From positions 3,658,001 through 3,722,000 of the forward strand of contig CBDDIB010000002.1 in assembly GCA_965228695.1 (NCBI GenBank): a stretch of DNA of 64,000 bases, read 5' to 3'. The position numbers were made by a program, and so were the translations under genes. Below, piece by piece: positions 16,746 to 27,515 of the stretch (within the stretch, counting starts at the first letter, position 1; each line of letters begins with the position of its first letter). A model generated the notes under the pieces. It saw only the letters and a list, made by a program, of their open reading frames with translations, was not told the DNA's origin and did no database searches. The DNA comes from JAJFJD01 sp965228695. Lineage in GTDB: Bacteria > Pseudomonadota > Alphaproteobacteria > UBA8366.

Positions 16746-18026
16746 TTAGGCGGCGTTATTCAACGCGCCGCGCCCCGCGTATTGCGCTTCGTCGCCCAGG
16801 CCTTCTTCGATCCGGATGAGCTGGTTGTACTTGGCCAGCCGATCCGACCGGGATAACGATCCGGTCTTGATCTGACCGCAATTCGTGGCGACGGCCAGGT
16901 CCGCGATGGTGGAATCCTCGGTCTCGCCGGACCGATGCGACATCACCGCGCGGAAACCGGCGCGATGGGCCATTTCGACGGTCTGCAGCGTCTCGGACAG
17001 CGTGCCGATCTGGTTGACCTTCACCAGGATCGCATTGGCCGCGCGTTCCTCGATCCCGCGCGCCAACCGTTCCGGATTGGTCACGAACAGGTCGTCCCCA
17101 ACGAGTTGCACCCGATCTCCGATCGCGCCGGTCAGCGCCTGCCAACCCTCCCAGTCGTCCTCGGACATGCCGTCCTCGATCGACACGATGGGATAGGCAT
17201 CGACGAGTTTCGCGAGATAGTCCACATGCCCGGCCGCATCCAGGGTTTTGCCCTCGCCGGCCATATGATAGGCGCCGTCCTTGTAGTATTCGGTCGAGGC
17301 GCAGTCGAGCGCGAGCATGACGTCGTCGCCGGGTTTGTAGCCGGCCTTCTCAACGGCGCGCATGATGAAGTCGAGCGCTTCATTTGCGGAACTCAGATTG
17401 GGCGCGAATCCGCCCTCGTCGCCAACATTGGTGCTGTGCCCGGCGTCGTGCAAAGCGCTCTTAAGCGATTGAAATACCTCGGCTCCTATCCGAATAGCGG
17501 CCGCCTCGGTTTCCGCCGCAACCGGCATGATCATGAATTCCTGGATGTCGATCGGATTATCCGCATGGGCGCCGCCGTTAACGATATTCATCATCGGCAC
17601 CGGCATGGTGCGGGCATAGACCCCGCCGATGTAGCGGTAGAGCGGCAGCGCCGCCTCCTCCGCCGCGGCCTTCGCGACGGCCAGGGAGACGCCGAGAATG
17701 GCGTTCGCACCCAAACGGGCTTTGTTCGGCGTGCCGTCGAGATCGATCATCATCGTGTCGAGGCGGGTCTGGTCCTCGGCGTCCATTCCCGACAGCAGAT
17801 CGAATATCTCGCCGTTCACCGCATCGACCGCGCGGCACACGCCCTTGCCGAGATAGCGATCCCCGCCGTCCCGCAGTTCAACCGCTTCGAATGTGCCGGT
17901 GGACGCGCCCGACGGCACGGCAGCCCGGCCAAAGGCGCCGGTTTCCAAGGTGACGTCGACTTCGACGGTGGGATTGCCGCGGCTATCGAGGATCTCGCGG
18001 CCATGAATATCGATGATGGCGGTCAT
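16746..18026 (-). CDS. eno: Enolase
   Basis: 426 residues. Enolase interconverts 2-phosphoglycerate and phosphoenolpyruvate. Motifs are complete: IHGREILDSRGNPTVEVDV at the N-terminus, GANAILGVSLAVAKAAA, NIVNGGAHADN, GDEGGFAPNL, the metal ligands in LALDCAS, SIEDGMSEDDWEGW and LVGDDLFVTN, KVNQIGTLSET and MSHRSGETED. The ATG at 18026 is chosen because it opens directly onto the conserved N-terminus; a longer in-frame reading adds an unrelated stretch. 173 nt separate it from the upstream kdsA. Confidence 0.98.
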   Translation of the reverse strand: MTAIIDIHGREILDSRGNPTVEVDVTLETGAFGRAAVPSGASTGTFEAVELRDGGDRYLGKGVCRAVDAVNGEIFDLLSGMDAEDQTRLDTMMIDLDGTPNKARLGANAILGVSLAVAKAAAEEAALPLYRYIGGVYARTMPVPMMNIVNGGAHADNPIDIQEFMIMPVAAETEAAAIRIGAEVFQSLKSALHDAGHSTNVGDEGGFAPNLSSANEALDFIMRAVEKAGYKPGDDVMLALDCASTEYYKDGAYHMAGEGKTLDAAGHVDYLAKLVDAYPIVSIEDGMSEDDWEGWQALTGAIGDRVQLVGDDLFVTNPERLARGIEERAANAILVKVNQIGTLSETLQTVEMAHRAGFRAVMSHRSGETEDSTIADLAVATNCGQIKTGSLSRSDRLAKYNQLIRIEEGLGDEAQYAGRGALNNAA

Positions 18027-18199
18027 GACGGGGCCTTTTCTGGAGTACCGAAGAACATCTCTGGCGTAGCAAACATAGAGGGCGGTCAAGAACCGCCGGT
18101 TCGATCCGCATACACCGCGAACCGCGCGCGTTCAAGCACTCTCCTGCGGCCAGGAGGCTTACTCTCGATTGGATCGATGGTCGGAAACCCGGCGGGCCG

Positions 18200-19045
18200 T
18201 CAAAGGCTGATCGGCTGCTTCTTCGCCAGATGGTCCAGTTCGAGCAGCGTCTCCACCACGGCCGGGAAATCAGCCAACCGGACCATATTCGGCCCGTCCG
18301 ACGGGGCATTGTCCGGATCCTGATGCGTCTCCATGAAGACGGCGGCGACGCCGATCGCGACCGCGGCCCGCGCCAACACCGGCACGAAACGGCGGTCGCC
18401 GCCCGAACGGTCGCCCTCGCCGCCGGGCTGCATCACCGAATGGGTGGCGTCGAACACCACCGGGCATCCGGTCTGCGCCATGATGGGGATCGCGCGCATG
18501 TCGGATACCAGCGTGTTGTAGCCGAAGCTGACGCCCCGCTCGCACACCAAGACGTCGCGGTTGCCGACGCCGTCGAGCTTTTCGACCACGTTCTTCATAT
18601 CGCCCGGGGCGAGAAACTGCCCTTTCTTGACATGAACCGGCTTGCCGGACCGGCCCGCGGTTTCGATCAGTTCGGTCTGGCGGCACAGAAACGCCGGTAT
18701 CTGCAGCACGTCGACGCACTCGGCGACCGGATCGCAATCGCGCGGGTCATGCACATCGGTGATCACCGGGCAGCCGACCGTCTCGCGAATTTCCTTGAAG
18801 ACCGGGCCCGCCGTCTGCAGACCGACGCCGCGCGGGCTTCTCGCGGAGGTGCGGTTGGCCTTGTCGTAGGATGTTTTGTAGATGAGATTAAAGCCGAGCT
18901 TGTCGGAAACCTCCTTCAGCGCCCCGCTCATATCCAGCGCGTGCTGCCGGCTCTCCATGGCGCAGGGCCCGGCGATGATCGCCAGCGGCAGATCGTTTCC
19001 CACCTCGAAGTCGCCGATTTTGACGTGCCGGATGTCTGCGCCCAT
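18200..19045 (-). CDS. kdsA: 3-deoxy-8-phosphooctulonate synthase (KDO8P synthase)
   Basis: 281 residues. KdsA condenses phosphoenolpyruvate and arabinose-5-phosphate to make KDO for lipopolysaccharide. Visible motifs are IIAGPCAMESRQHAL, YKTSYDKANRTSARS, GVGLQTAGPVFKEI, PVITDVHDP, QIPAFLCRQTEL, KKGQFLAPGDMKN and VFDATHSVMQPGG. It starts 12 nt after pyrG stops, in the common pyrG-kdsA-eno arrangement. Confidence 0.98.
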   Translation of the reverse strand: MGADIRHVKIGDFEVGNDLPLAIIAGPCAMESRQHALDMSGALKEVSDKLGFNLIYKTSYDKANRTSARSPRGVGLQTAGPVFKEIRETVGCPVITDVHDPRDCDPVAECVDVLQIPAFLCRQTELIETAGRSGKPVHVKKGQFLAPGDMKNVVEKLDGVGNRDVLVCERGVSFGYNTLVSDMRAIPIMAQTGCPVVFDATHSVMQPGGEGDRSGGDRRFVPVLARAAVAIGVAAVFMETHQDPDNAPSDGPNMVRLADFPAVVETLLELDHLAKKQPISL

Positions 19046-19057
19046 ACCCTTGGTTCC

Positions 19058-20695
<1,638 letters not shown>

Positions 20696-20790
20696 CGCCC
20701 GCTAAACCACCGTTTCCCGTTCAGCCTGCCACACATCAACCCGGCCGGCGCCTATGCGGCCCTCGCGTGACAGCACACCCCAATTGGCGA

Positions 20791-21117
20791 TTATTTAGAC
20801 AGCGGGACGCTCGGTTCCGTCGGCGCTTGCTGCGGTGCCGGTGCGGTGGTGCCGGCGGGCTGATCCAAGATCGACCGCCGTTCCGTTTGGTTTCCGGCCA
20901 TGATCGCGAGGATCAGGCTGGTCGCCATAAATGCGGCCGCAAGGATACCGGTTGCCCGGGTCAGCAGGTTCGCGGTACCGCGGACACTCATCAATCCGCC
21001 ACCGCCGCCGCCACCGCCGCCGATTCCCAGACCACCACCTTCGCTACGCTGGAGCAGCACGACGCCGACCAACGCGATCGCCAAGATCAGATGAATAACA
21101 AGGACGATCGTTTCCAC
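20791..21117 (-). CDS. secG: Protein-export membrane protein SecG
   Basis: 108 residues from a GTG at 21117 with AGGAAG just upstream; a longer in-frame start is unlikely because the first helix starts right here. Two hydrophobic helices (about 3-21 and 52-72) flank the conserved loop LLQRSEGGGLGIGGG. The loop contains nine consecutive glycines encoded by GGT/GGC codons (about 20996-21022), which may slip in replication. The C-terminal tail is Pro/Ala-rich. SecG joins SecYE to form the translocon. It follows tpiA by 98 nt. Confidence 0.9.
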   Translation of the reverse strand: METIVLVIHLILAIALVGVVLLQRSEGGGLGIGGGGGGGGGLMSVRGTANLLTRATGILAAAFMATSLILAIMAGNQTERRSILDQPAGTTAPAPQQAPTEPSVPLSK

Positions 21118-21215
21118 GTTTCTTCCTATACCGGTATCACGAGCCGAAAGACGACAAATCCCCAAGCGCTGTCTCTTCGCCGCCCGCAGTATTTAGTCAT
21201 TAAAGGGGGTCATGG

Positions 21216-21971
21216 CTAGGGACAACTTTGGGCAATTGCGAGAAAATCTTCCGCTTTGAGGCTGGCGCCCCCGATCAGCCCGCCATCCACATCCTCGATC
21301 GCCAACAATTCCGCGGCGTTGCCCGGTTTCATCGAGCCCCCATAGAGCAACCGCATCGCCCCGGCGGAATCGGTGCCAAACCGGTCCGCAAGCGCCACCC
21401 GGATCCGGGCATGAACATCCTGAATTTCGCTCGGAGTCGGCGTCCGCCCGCTGCCGATTGCCCAAACGGGCTCATAGGCGACGATCGTGTTCACCGCAGT
21501 CGCATCTCCGGGCACGGATCCGGCCACCTGCGCCGCGACCACGTCCAAGGCTTGGCCCGCATCGCGTTGCGCCTCCGTTTCGCCGACACAGACGATCGCG
21601 GTCAGCCCGGCCGCAAGCGCGGCGGTGGCCTTGGCCATAACCGCCGCATCGTCCTCGCCGTGATCGGCCCGCCGCTCGGAATGCCCGACGATGACATGCG
21701 AACACCCGGCATCGACCAGCATGCCGGCACTGATATCACCGGTATGGGCACCGTCTGGCTCGGCGTGGCAATTCTGTGCGCCCAGCTGCACGCGGCTCCC
21801 CTTCAGGACATCCGCGACAGCGGCCAGCAACGTCGCGGGCGGACAAATGACGAATTCGCAGCTATGGGCGCCGGCTCCCGCCGCAACGTCCCGCGCCAAT
21901 ACGAGCCCGTCTTGCTTGAGCCCGTTCATCTTCCAGTTTCCGGCGATCACCGGGGTCCGTGTTGCAGCCAT
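21216..21971 (-). CDS. tpiA: Triosephosphate isomerase
   Basis: 251 residues. The active site is complete: the N-terminal AGNWKMNG with the catalytic lysine, HVIVGHSERRADHGE with the histidine, and AYEPVWAIGSGRTPT with the glutamate and flexible loop. GGSMKPGNAAELLA binds phosphate. The ATG at 21971 places the catalytic motif at the expected position; a longer frame reads back through the divergent promoter region. It is divergent from the ppiD-like gene. Confidence 0.97.
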   Translation of the reverse strand: MAATRTPVIAGNWKMNGLKQDGLVLARDVAAGAGAHSCEFVICPPATLLAAVADVLKGSRVQLGAQNCHAEPDGAHTGDISAGMLVDAGCSHVIVGHSERRADHGEDDAAVMAKATAALAAGLTAIVCVGETEAQRDAGQALDVVAAQVAGSVPGDATAVNTIVAYEPVWAIGSGRTPTPSEIQDVHARIRVALADRFGTDSAGAMRLLYGGSMKPGNAAELLAIEDVDGGLIGGASLKAEDFLAIAQSCP

Positions 21972-22082
21972 GTCGGTTATCTCTCTTCTGCCCGTTCGGC
22001 CATCCAGCCTGTCGAAAAAATTGCAGCGCCGTGTTCCGGCGATGCCGGTTGATACCATGGTGGCCGCGGGCGAGACCACTCC

Positions 22083-22120
22083 CCCTATGGAAAGCCCGAG
22101 GCCCTATGGAAAGCCCGAGG
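22083..22120. repeat. Perfect 19-bp tandem duplication in the tpiA/ppiD divergent region
   Basis: Two identical copies of CCCTATGGAAAGCCCGAGG stand head to tail (22083-22101 and 22102-22120). The region is the 271-nt gap between the divergent tpiA and ppiD-like genes. A third partial copy was not seen. It could be a recent duplication or a pair of binding sites. Confidence 0.85.
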
Positions 22121-22242
22121 ACGTTGAAATCACAGGTCCGTTTCTGAACGATTTGTAGGTTGCGGGGGGATAGGGCCGCTTCTATCATGCCCCGCCGCCG
22201 CAAATGGGCCACCACTTTCGTCAATTATGTGAGCACGGTGAG

Positions 22243-24132
22243 ATGCTTCAGTCGCTTCGCAGTTCTGTCGGGTCGATCTTTATCAAGGCCCTGTTTGGGT
22301 TGCTTGTCCTCAGCTTTGCGGTCTGGGGCATCGGCGATTCCTATTTCGGCGGAAATGTCGGCAACACCGTCGCCGAAGTCGGCGATCGCGAGATCACCAC
22401 GAACCAGCTGAGCACCGCCTTCCGACGCGAAGTCGAACGGCTGCGCCCGTTGAATATCGACGAACAGCGCGCCCGACAACTCGGCGTCCTGGACCAGGTG
22501 CTGGGACAGATCGTCACGCTCACCCTGTTTGACGAAGCGGCCCGGGATATGGGCCTCGCCGCCGGTGAAGACGCGCTTCGCGCTCAGATAAAGCGGCAAT
22601 TCGGCAATATCAGCGCCTATGAGTTCCAGAACATCCTGCGAAACAACGGGACGAACGAGCAGCAATTCCTCGCCCAGCTCGGCGCCGGGCTCATGCGGGA
22701 CCAGTACCTTAACAGCCTGACGCAAGGCACCGCCGCGCCCAAAGCCTTGGTCGACAAGCTATACGCCTGGCGAAACGAGCGGCGTACCGCGACCTATTTG
22801 ACAGTCCCGGTCGATCAGAACAGCCCGATGCGCGAACCGACCCAGGAAGAACTCGAGGCTTACTACAAGGCCAATGCAGCGAATTTCACCGCGCCGGAAT
22901 ACCGTGCGTTGCGCTATGTCTATCTCGACCCGGCCGAGGTATCGAAGGACGTTAAGATTTCCGAGCAGAAGCTGCGCGAGGTCTACGACGAACGCCGCGA
23001 TACGCTGGGCACGCCGGAGAAACGCACCGTTCTGCAAATGCTTGTGCCCGATCAGGCTACGGCTGACAAGGCGCTCGACCGCATCCGCGCGGGCGAAGAT
23101 TTTGCGAAGGTCGCGAAGGAGATCGCCGGCCAGGACGAAAGCGCCACGCAACTCGGCACGCTCACGAAGGCGGATTTGCCGGCGCAATTGGCGGAGCCGG
23201 CCTTCAAATTGTCGAAAGGTCAGCCGTCGGACCCGATCAGCGGCCCCTTCGGCCTGCAAATCCTTCTGGTTTCGGAGATCGTGGCCGGTGAAACGCCCAG
23301 CTTCGACGAGGCGCGCAAGTCGTTGAACGAAGATCTGGCCAAAGAGGAAGGCATTAATCAGGTGCTCGACATCGCCAACCGCCTGGAAGAGGCGTTGGGC
23401 GGCGGTTCGACCCTGACCGATGCGGCGCGCGACCTCGATCTCAAACTGAACACGGTGGATGCGGTGGACAGTGAAGGGCGCGGCAAGAGCGACACGCCCG
23501 TCGCCGGCCTGCCGCCCGCGCCATTCCTGAAATCGGCCTTCGAAACGCCAAGCGGTCAGGATTCGCTGCTCGGCGAGACGGCCAATGGCGGATTCTTCGT
23601 AATCCACGTCGAATCGGTCATCGCGCCCGCGCTGCGGCCGCTGGATACGGTCCGCGCCGAGGCGATCAAGGACTGGAAAGCGGACGAGCGATGGAAAAAC
23701 GCCCGCGCGTCGGCGCAGAAATTTGTCGAACGCCTGAACGGCGGCGCGAAACTGGCCGATATCGCCAATGAGTTGAATACCGAGACGCAAACGACCGACG
23801 CCTTCACCCGTTCCGGCGACAAGGCCCCCGCGAACATGCCTGCCGGGCTGATCTCGCAGCTTTTCGCGCTAGAGGAGATCGGCAAAGCCGCGATGGCGGA
23901 TGGCGTCAACGGCGTCGACATCGCCCAGTTGACGGGTATTCAGGCCGCAACGCCGGACGCGGATAAGAACGGCGTCGAGACGATTTCGCGCACCTTGGTC
24001 ACCGACATCGCCAACGACATCACGGCCCAGCTCGGCGCAGCCCTGCGGAATCGCCACAACGTCTCGATCAACCAGGACGCGGTGAATTACCACTTCAACG
24101 CCAACACGCCGCCCGATGCAGGCGAATCCTGA
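22243..24132 (+). CDS. Membrane-anchored periplasmic folding factor, PpiD/SurA-N type peptidyl-prolyl isomerase
   Basis: 629 residues from the ATG at 22243 (GGTGAG upstream). A single N-terminal membrane helix (about 12-30, FIKALFGLLVLSFAVWGIGD) is followed by a SurA-N-like chaperone domain (about 35-180), a parvulin-like segment (about 240-350, KRTVLQMLVPDQATADKAL to PFGLQILLVSEI) and a helical C-terminal region. This is the PpiD architecture. The gene overlaps trpE by 17 nt, a linkage frequent in alphaproteobacteria. Isomerase activity is inferred; PpiD parvulin domains are often inactive. Confidence 0.88.
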   Translation: MLQSLRSSVGSIFIKALFGLLVLSFAVWGIGDSYFGGNVGNTVAEVGDREITTNQLSTAFRREVERLRPLNIDEQRARQLGVLDQVLGQIVTLTLFDEAARDMGLAAGEDALRAQIKRQFGNISAYEFQNILRNNGTNEQQFLAQLGAGLMRDQYLNSLTQGTAAPKALVDKLYAWRNERRTATYLTVPVDQNSPMREPTQEELEAYYKANAANFTAPEYRALRYVYLDPAEVSKDVKISEQKLREVYDERRDTLGTPEKRTVLQMLVPDQATADKALDRIRAGEDFAKVAKEIAGQDESATQLGTLTKADLPAQLAEPAFKLSKGQPSDPISGPFGLQILLVSEIVAGETPSFDEARKSLNEDLAKEEGINQVLDIANRLEEALGGGSTLTDAARDLDLKLNTVDAVDSEGRGKSDTPVAGLPPAPFLKSAFETPSGQDSLLGETANGGFFVIHVESVIAPALRPLDTVRAEAIKDWKADERWKNARASAQKFVERLNGGAKLADIANELNTETQTTDAFTRSGDKAPANMPAGLISQLFALEEIGKAAMADGVNGVDIAQLTGIQAATPDADKNGVETISRTLVTDIANDITAQLGAALRNRHNVSINQDAVNYHFNANTPPDAGES

Positions 24133-25636
24133 CTTTGACTCCTTCGCGCGCCGGTACGAAGCCGGCGACGCGCAAGTCGTCTGGACCCGGTTGGTCGCCG
24201 ATCTCGAAACACCGGTATCGGCCATGCTTAAGCTGGCCGAAAACAAGCCCTACAGCTTTCTCCTGGAATCCGTCGAGGGCGGCGCGATCCGTGGGCGATA
24301 CTCGTTCATCGGATTGAACCCCGACCTGATTTGGCGTTGCCAGGACGACACCTCCGAAATCAACCGGACCCCCGAAACGGCGCCCGACACTTACGAGCCC
24401 TGCGACGGCAGTCCCCTCGACACACTTCGCGCGGTTCTCGCGGAATCCGAGATCGACCTGCCCGACGAGCTACCGCCCATGGCGGCCGGTCTGGTCGGTT
24501 TCATGAGTTACGATATGGTCCGCCTGATGGAGCGGCTACCCGACTCCAACCCGGAAGTCGTCGGTTTGCCGTCCGGCTTGTTCCTGCGGCCGACGGTCAT
24601 CGCCGTGTTCGACACGATCGAGGACACGGTTACGGTTGTCACACCGGTCCGCCCGGACGGCGCGGTGGACGCGACGGCGGCCTATGACGCGGCGACCGAA
24701 CGGCTATGGCAGATCGTCTCCGATCTCGGCCGCGCCCTCCCGCGGGGCGGCGACGCGCCCACGATCAGCGACCCGCCGACGCCGTCATCCAACATGACGC
24801 GCGAAGCGTTCCACGAGATGGTCGAACGCTCGAAGGAATACATCCTCGCCGGCGACATCTTCCAGGTGGTGGTCAGCCAGCGCTTCGAGATTCCGTTCAA
24901 ATTGCCTGCCTTTGCGCTTTATCGCGCGTTACGGCGGCTCAATCCGTCGCCGTTTCTGTTCTTCCTGAATTTTGACGAGTTCGCGATCGTCGGGTCCAGC
25001 CCCGAGATCCTGGTCCGGCTGCGCGACGACACCGTAACCATTCGGCCGATCGCCGGAACGCGCCCGCGCGGCAAGGATGCCGCCGAAGACGAATTTTACG
25101 CCAAGGATCTGCTGGCCGACCCGAAGGAACGGGCGGAACATCTAATGCTGTTGGATCTTGGCCGAAACGATGTCGGCCGCGTCAGCGAGATCGGGTCTGT
25201 CGATGTCGATGAGCGGTTCATCATCGAATACTACAGCCACGTGATGCACATCGTGTCGAACGTAACCGGCAAGATCCGGCCGGATTACGACGCGCTCTCG
25301 GCACTGATCGCGGGTTTCCCGGCGGGCACCGTTTCCGGCGCGCCGAAGGTCCGTGCGATGGAGATCATCGACGAGCTTGAGAGCGAACGCAGAGGCGCCT
25401 ATGCGGGATGCATCGGGTATTTCGGCGCCGGCGGCGATATGGACACCTGCATCGCGCTCCGGACCGCCGTCGTCAAAGACGAAAAAGTCTATGTCCAGGC
25501 CGGTGGCGGCATCGTAGCCGACAGTGATCCGGAAGCGGAATATCAGGAAAGCTGGAACAAGGCCCGCGCCTTGATGCGCGCGGTCGAAGAAGCCGTCCGC
25601 TTCGCCCAGGAAGAAGACGCCAACCAGAAAAACTAG
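24116..25636 (+). CDS. trpE: Anthranilate synthase component I
   Basis: 506 residues. TrpE converts chorismate to anthranilate using ammonia from TrpG. The N-terminal domain carries the tryptophan feedback region (SFLLESVEGG). The catalytic domain shows IFQVVVSQRFEIPF, PSPFLFFLNF, SSPEILVRL, IRPIAGTRPRGK, LLDLGRNDVGR, GKIRPDYDALSALIAGFPAGTVSGAPK and RRGAYAGCIGYF. The start lies inside the ppiD-like gene (17-nt overlap). Its TAG stop shares the tetranucleotide CTAG with the stop of the convergent gene. trpG is about 2.8 kb away. Confidence 0.97.
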   Translation: MQANPDFDSFARRYEAGDAQVVWTRLVADLETPVSAMLKLAENKPYSFLLESVEGGAIRGRYSFIGLNPDLIWRCQDDTSEINRTPETAPDTYEPCDGSPLDTLRAVLAESEIDLPDELPPMAAGLVGFMSYDMVRLMERLPDSNPEVVGLPSGLFLRPTVIAVFDTIEDTVTVVTPVRPDGAVDATAAYDAATERLWQIVSDLGRALPRGGDAPTISDPPTPSSNMTREAFHEMVERSKEYILAGDIFQVVVSQRFEIPFKLPAFALYRALRRLNPSPFLFFLNFDEFAIVGSSPEILVRLRDDTVTIRPIAGTRPRGKDAAEDEFYAKDLLADPKERAEHLMLLDLGRNDVGRVSEIGSVDVDERFIIEYYSHVMHIVSNVTGKIRPDYDALSALIAGFPAGTVSGAPKVRAMEIIDELESERRGAYAGCIGYFGAGGDMDTCIALRTAVVKDEKVYVQAGGGIVADSDPEAEYQESWNKARALMRAVEEAVRFAQEEDANQKN

Positions 25637-27261
25637 CCGGCGGTCATCCGGCGTTGAACGATCGTGCTGATCGGAACGAACTGGATGCCGCGCGCTTGGG
25701 CCTCGGCCATCCAGGCCGGAAGCAGCTTCGTCGTCAGGTCGTAGGGATGACCGATTCCGATGGCGAAACCCCGGTGGCGGGCGATAGATTCTAGTTGCCG
25801 CAGTCGTTTTCCGATCGATGCGGCATCGATGTCATGGTCGATGAAGACATCGCGTACGGCGCTGGGGACCCCGTTTTCCCGGGCCAACTTGATGCCATGG
25901 GACCGCTTGTTGGTCCAAGAGTCGAGGAACAGCAATCCGCGTTCCCGGATTTCCCGCATCACGAGGCGCATCCCGGGCCGCCAGGCCGTAAACCGGCTAC
26001 CCATATGATTGTTGACCCCGACATACCCTTCCATGCGCGCCAAGTTCCACACCAAGCGCTTCCGGAGCTCCTTCGCGCTGAGCGTGGTGAGCATCGCGTG
26101 CGGACCCGGGTCGACCGACTGCCGAAGCGGTTCCATCGGAAGATGCAGCAGGATCTCATGTCCCCCGGCCCGCGCGATCTTGGTCAATTTCGGCAAATTG
26201 TAGCCATAGGGGATGAAGGACATGGTCATTGGGCCCGGCATCCCAATCGCGCGGCGGGTCCGCTTCTGATCGATACCCAGATCGTCGATCACGATCGCGA
26301 TCATCGCCTTGCCGGGCTCACGGGGTGTCCGCACCGCGTGCCGCAGCCATGTCGCGTCCCGCGGTCCCGGCAGGGATGCAAGTTGATGACCGGTCAAGCG
26401 GTCCGCACCGTCGCTCTCGCCACCGGCCGCCGCATCGTCCGCCGCGTTAACGGTTTCGTCGGTGTCACGCACCGCGTCCCCGTCGTCACTCGCTGGTAAT
26501 GCTGGCGCAGCGGCCTTTTCCGCGGGGTCCGCGACCGGAACCGCAGCGGTCACCGCCACATCGGTCGGCATATTCGGCGTCTTGGACGCAGCCGCCGGCT
26601 CCAACGAGGCCGCCGCCGCGCCTTCGGATGTATCACCGACCTGCTTCACCGGCGCCGGACTGTCCGTTGCCGGACCGGCGGCAACCGGCTGTGATTTCGG
26701 TTCCTGTTCCGCAGGCGTCGTCGTCGCGGTGGTCGCCTTCGAGACCGATGTGACGGATTCCCGCGTTGCGTCCGTCTCGCTCTGCGCCGGTTCCGCCGGT
26801 TTGGCGGCCCCGGCCTTGGGTGTTTCCGTCGGGTCGGTCTCGGCAGAGACATTGGCGAAAATATCACCGAGCTGCGCCGCTGCCGGCTGGGTATTCTCCC
26901 GTACACGAACCTCGATCGCGTAGGGTGGTTCCGGCTCCGCTTTCGGCACGGCGGTATCTGCAACGTCCGACGTTTCGGATGCGTGCGCCCCGGCTTGGTC
27001 GTAGTCCGTCGCGTCATCCAATCCGGACGCCAAGACGACGCCCAGGCCGATTCCGATGGCGAATGCAAAGGCCAGGGTCGACGTCACTTTCGCCGCCGAC
27101 GGGCCGTAATGCTCGGCTGCCGCACGCCACCATACGCCGCTGCGGAGACGGTGCAGCAAACGAATCGGGACAGGGTTGCCGGCCGCTGCGTCCTCGCGGC
27201 CGCCCATTTGATCGTCTATGCGGTCTTCCATGCCTTCGCTCGGCGACGATGCCCTTTGCAT
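25633..27261 (-). CDS. Divergent polysaccharide deacetylase family protein (YibQ-like)
   Basis: 542 residues if the ATG at 27261 is used; GTG 27285 and ATG 27231 are alternatives, none with a clear Shine-Dalgarno. One membrane anchor (VTSTLAFAFAIGIGLGVVLAS) lies near the N-terminus. A long low-complexity Ala/Pro/Thr/Glu region (about 80-300) leads to the deacetylase-like domain (about 310-540). That domain begins MIAIVIDDLGI and contains ILLHLPMEP, NHMGSRFT, FLDSWT and GHPYDLT, with the Asp/His residues expected of the family. It acts in the periplasm; substrate uncertain, probably a cell-wall glycan. It is convergent with trpE and interrupts the usual trpE-trpG linkage. Confidence 0.85.
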   Translation of the reverse strand: MQRASSPSEGMEDRIDDQMGGREDAAAGNPVPIRLLHRLRSGVWWRAAAEHYGPSAAKVTSTLAFAFAIGIGLGVVLASGLDDATDYDQAGAHASETSDVADTAVPKAEPEPPYAIEVRVRENTQPAAAQLGDIFANVSAETDPTETPKAGAAKPAEPAQSETDATRESVTSVSKATTATTTPAEQEPKSQPVAAGPATDSPAPVKQVGDTSEGAAAASLEPAAASKTPNMPTDVAVTAAVPVADPAEKAAAPALPASDDGDAVRDTDETVNAADDAAAGGESDGADRLTGHQLASLPGPRDATWLRHAVRTPREPGKAMIAIVIDDLGIDQKRTRRAIGMPGPMTMSFIPYGYNLPKLTKIARAGGHEILLHLPMEPLRQSVDPGPHAMLTTLSAKELRKRLVWNLARMEGYVGVNNHMGSRFTAWRPGMRLVMREIRERGLLFLDSWTNKRSHGIKLARENGVPSAVRDVFIDHDIDAASIGKRLRQLESIARHRGFAIGIGHPYDLTTKLLPAWMAEAQARGIQFVPISTIVQRRMTAG

Positions 27262-27515
27262 GTATAGGCGATGTTGTGCGGGCACACCACCACGGTTAAC
27301 GAACTAGGATTCACATCCCATAGCAGCGGAATACTGATGTCTCAAAAACATGAACGTTTACTGAACGATGGCGTTAAAAGATTGGTTCCACGCCGAAATC
27401 ACACGCCCGGAAGATTCGCCAAGCGGTGCGCGAAGGGGTAAATCCTTTCCACCGACCGTCCGAAGATCCGGCCATCCCGCCGCGCAGCCGGTCCAAAAAA
27501 TGGGAGAAATCCGCC

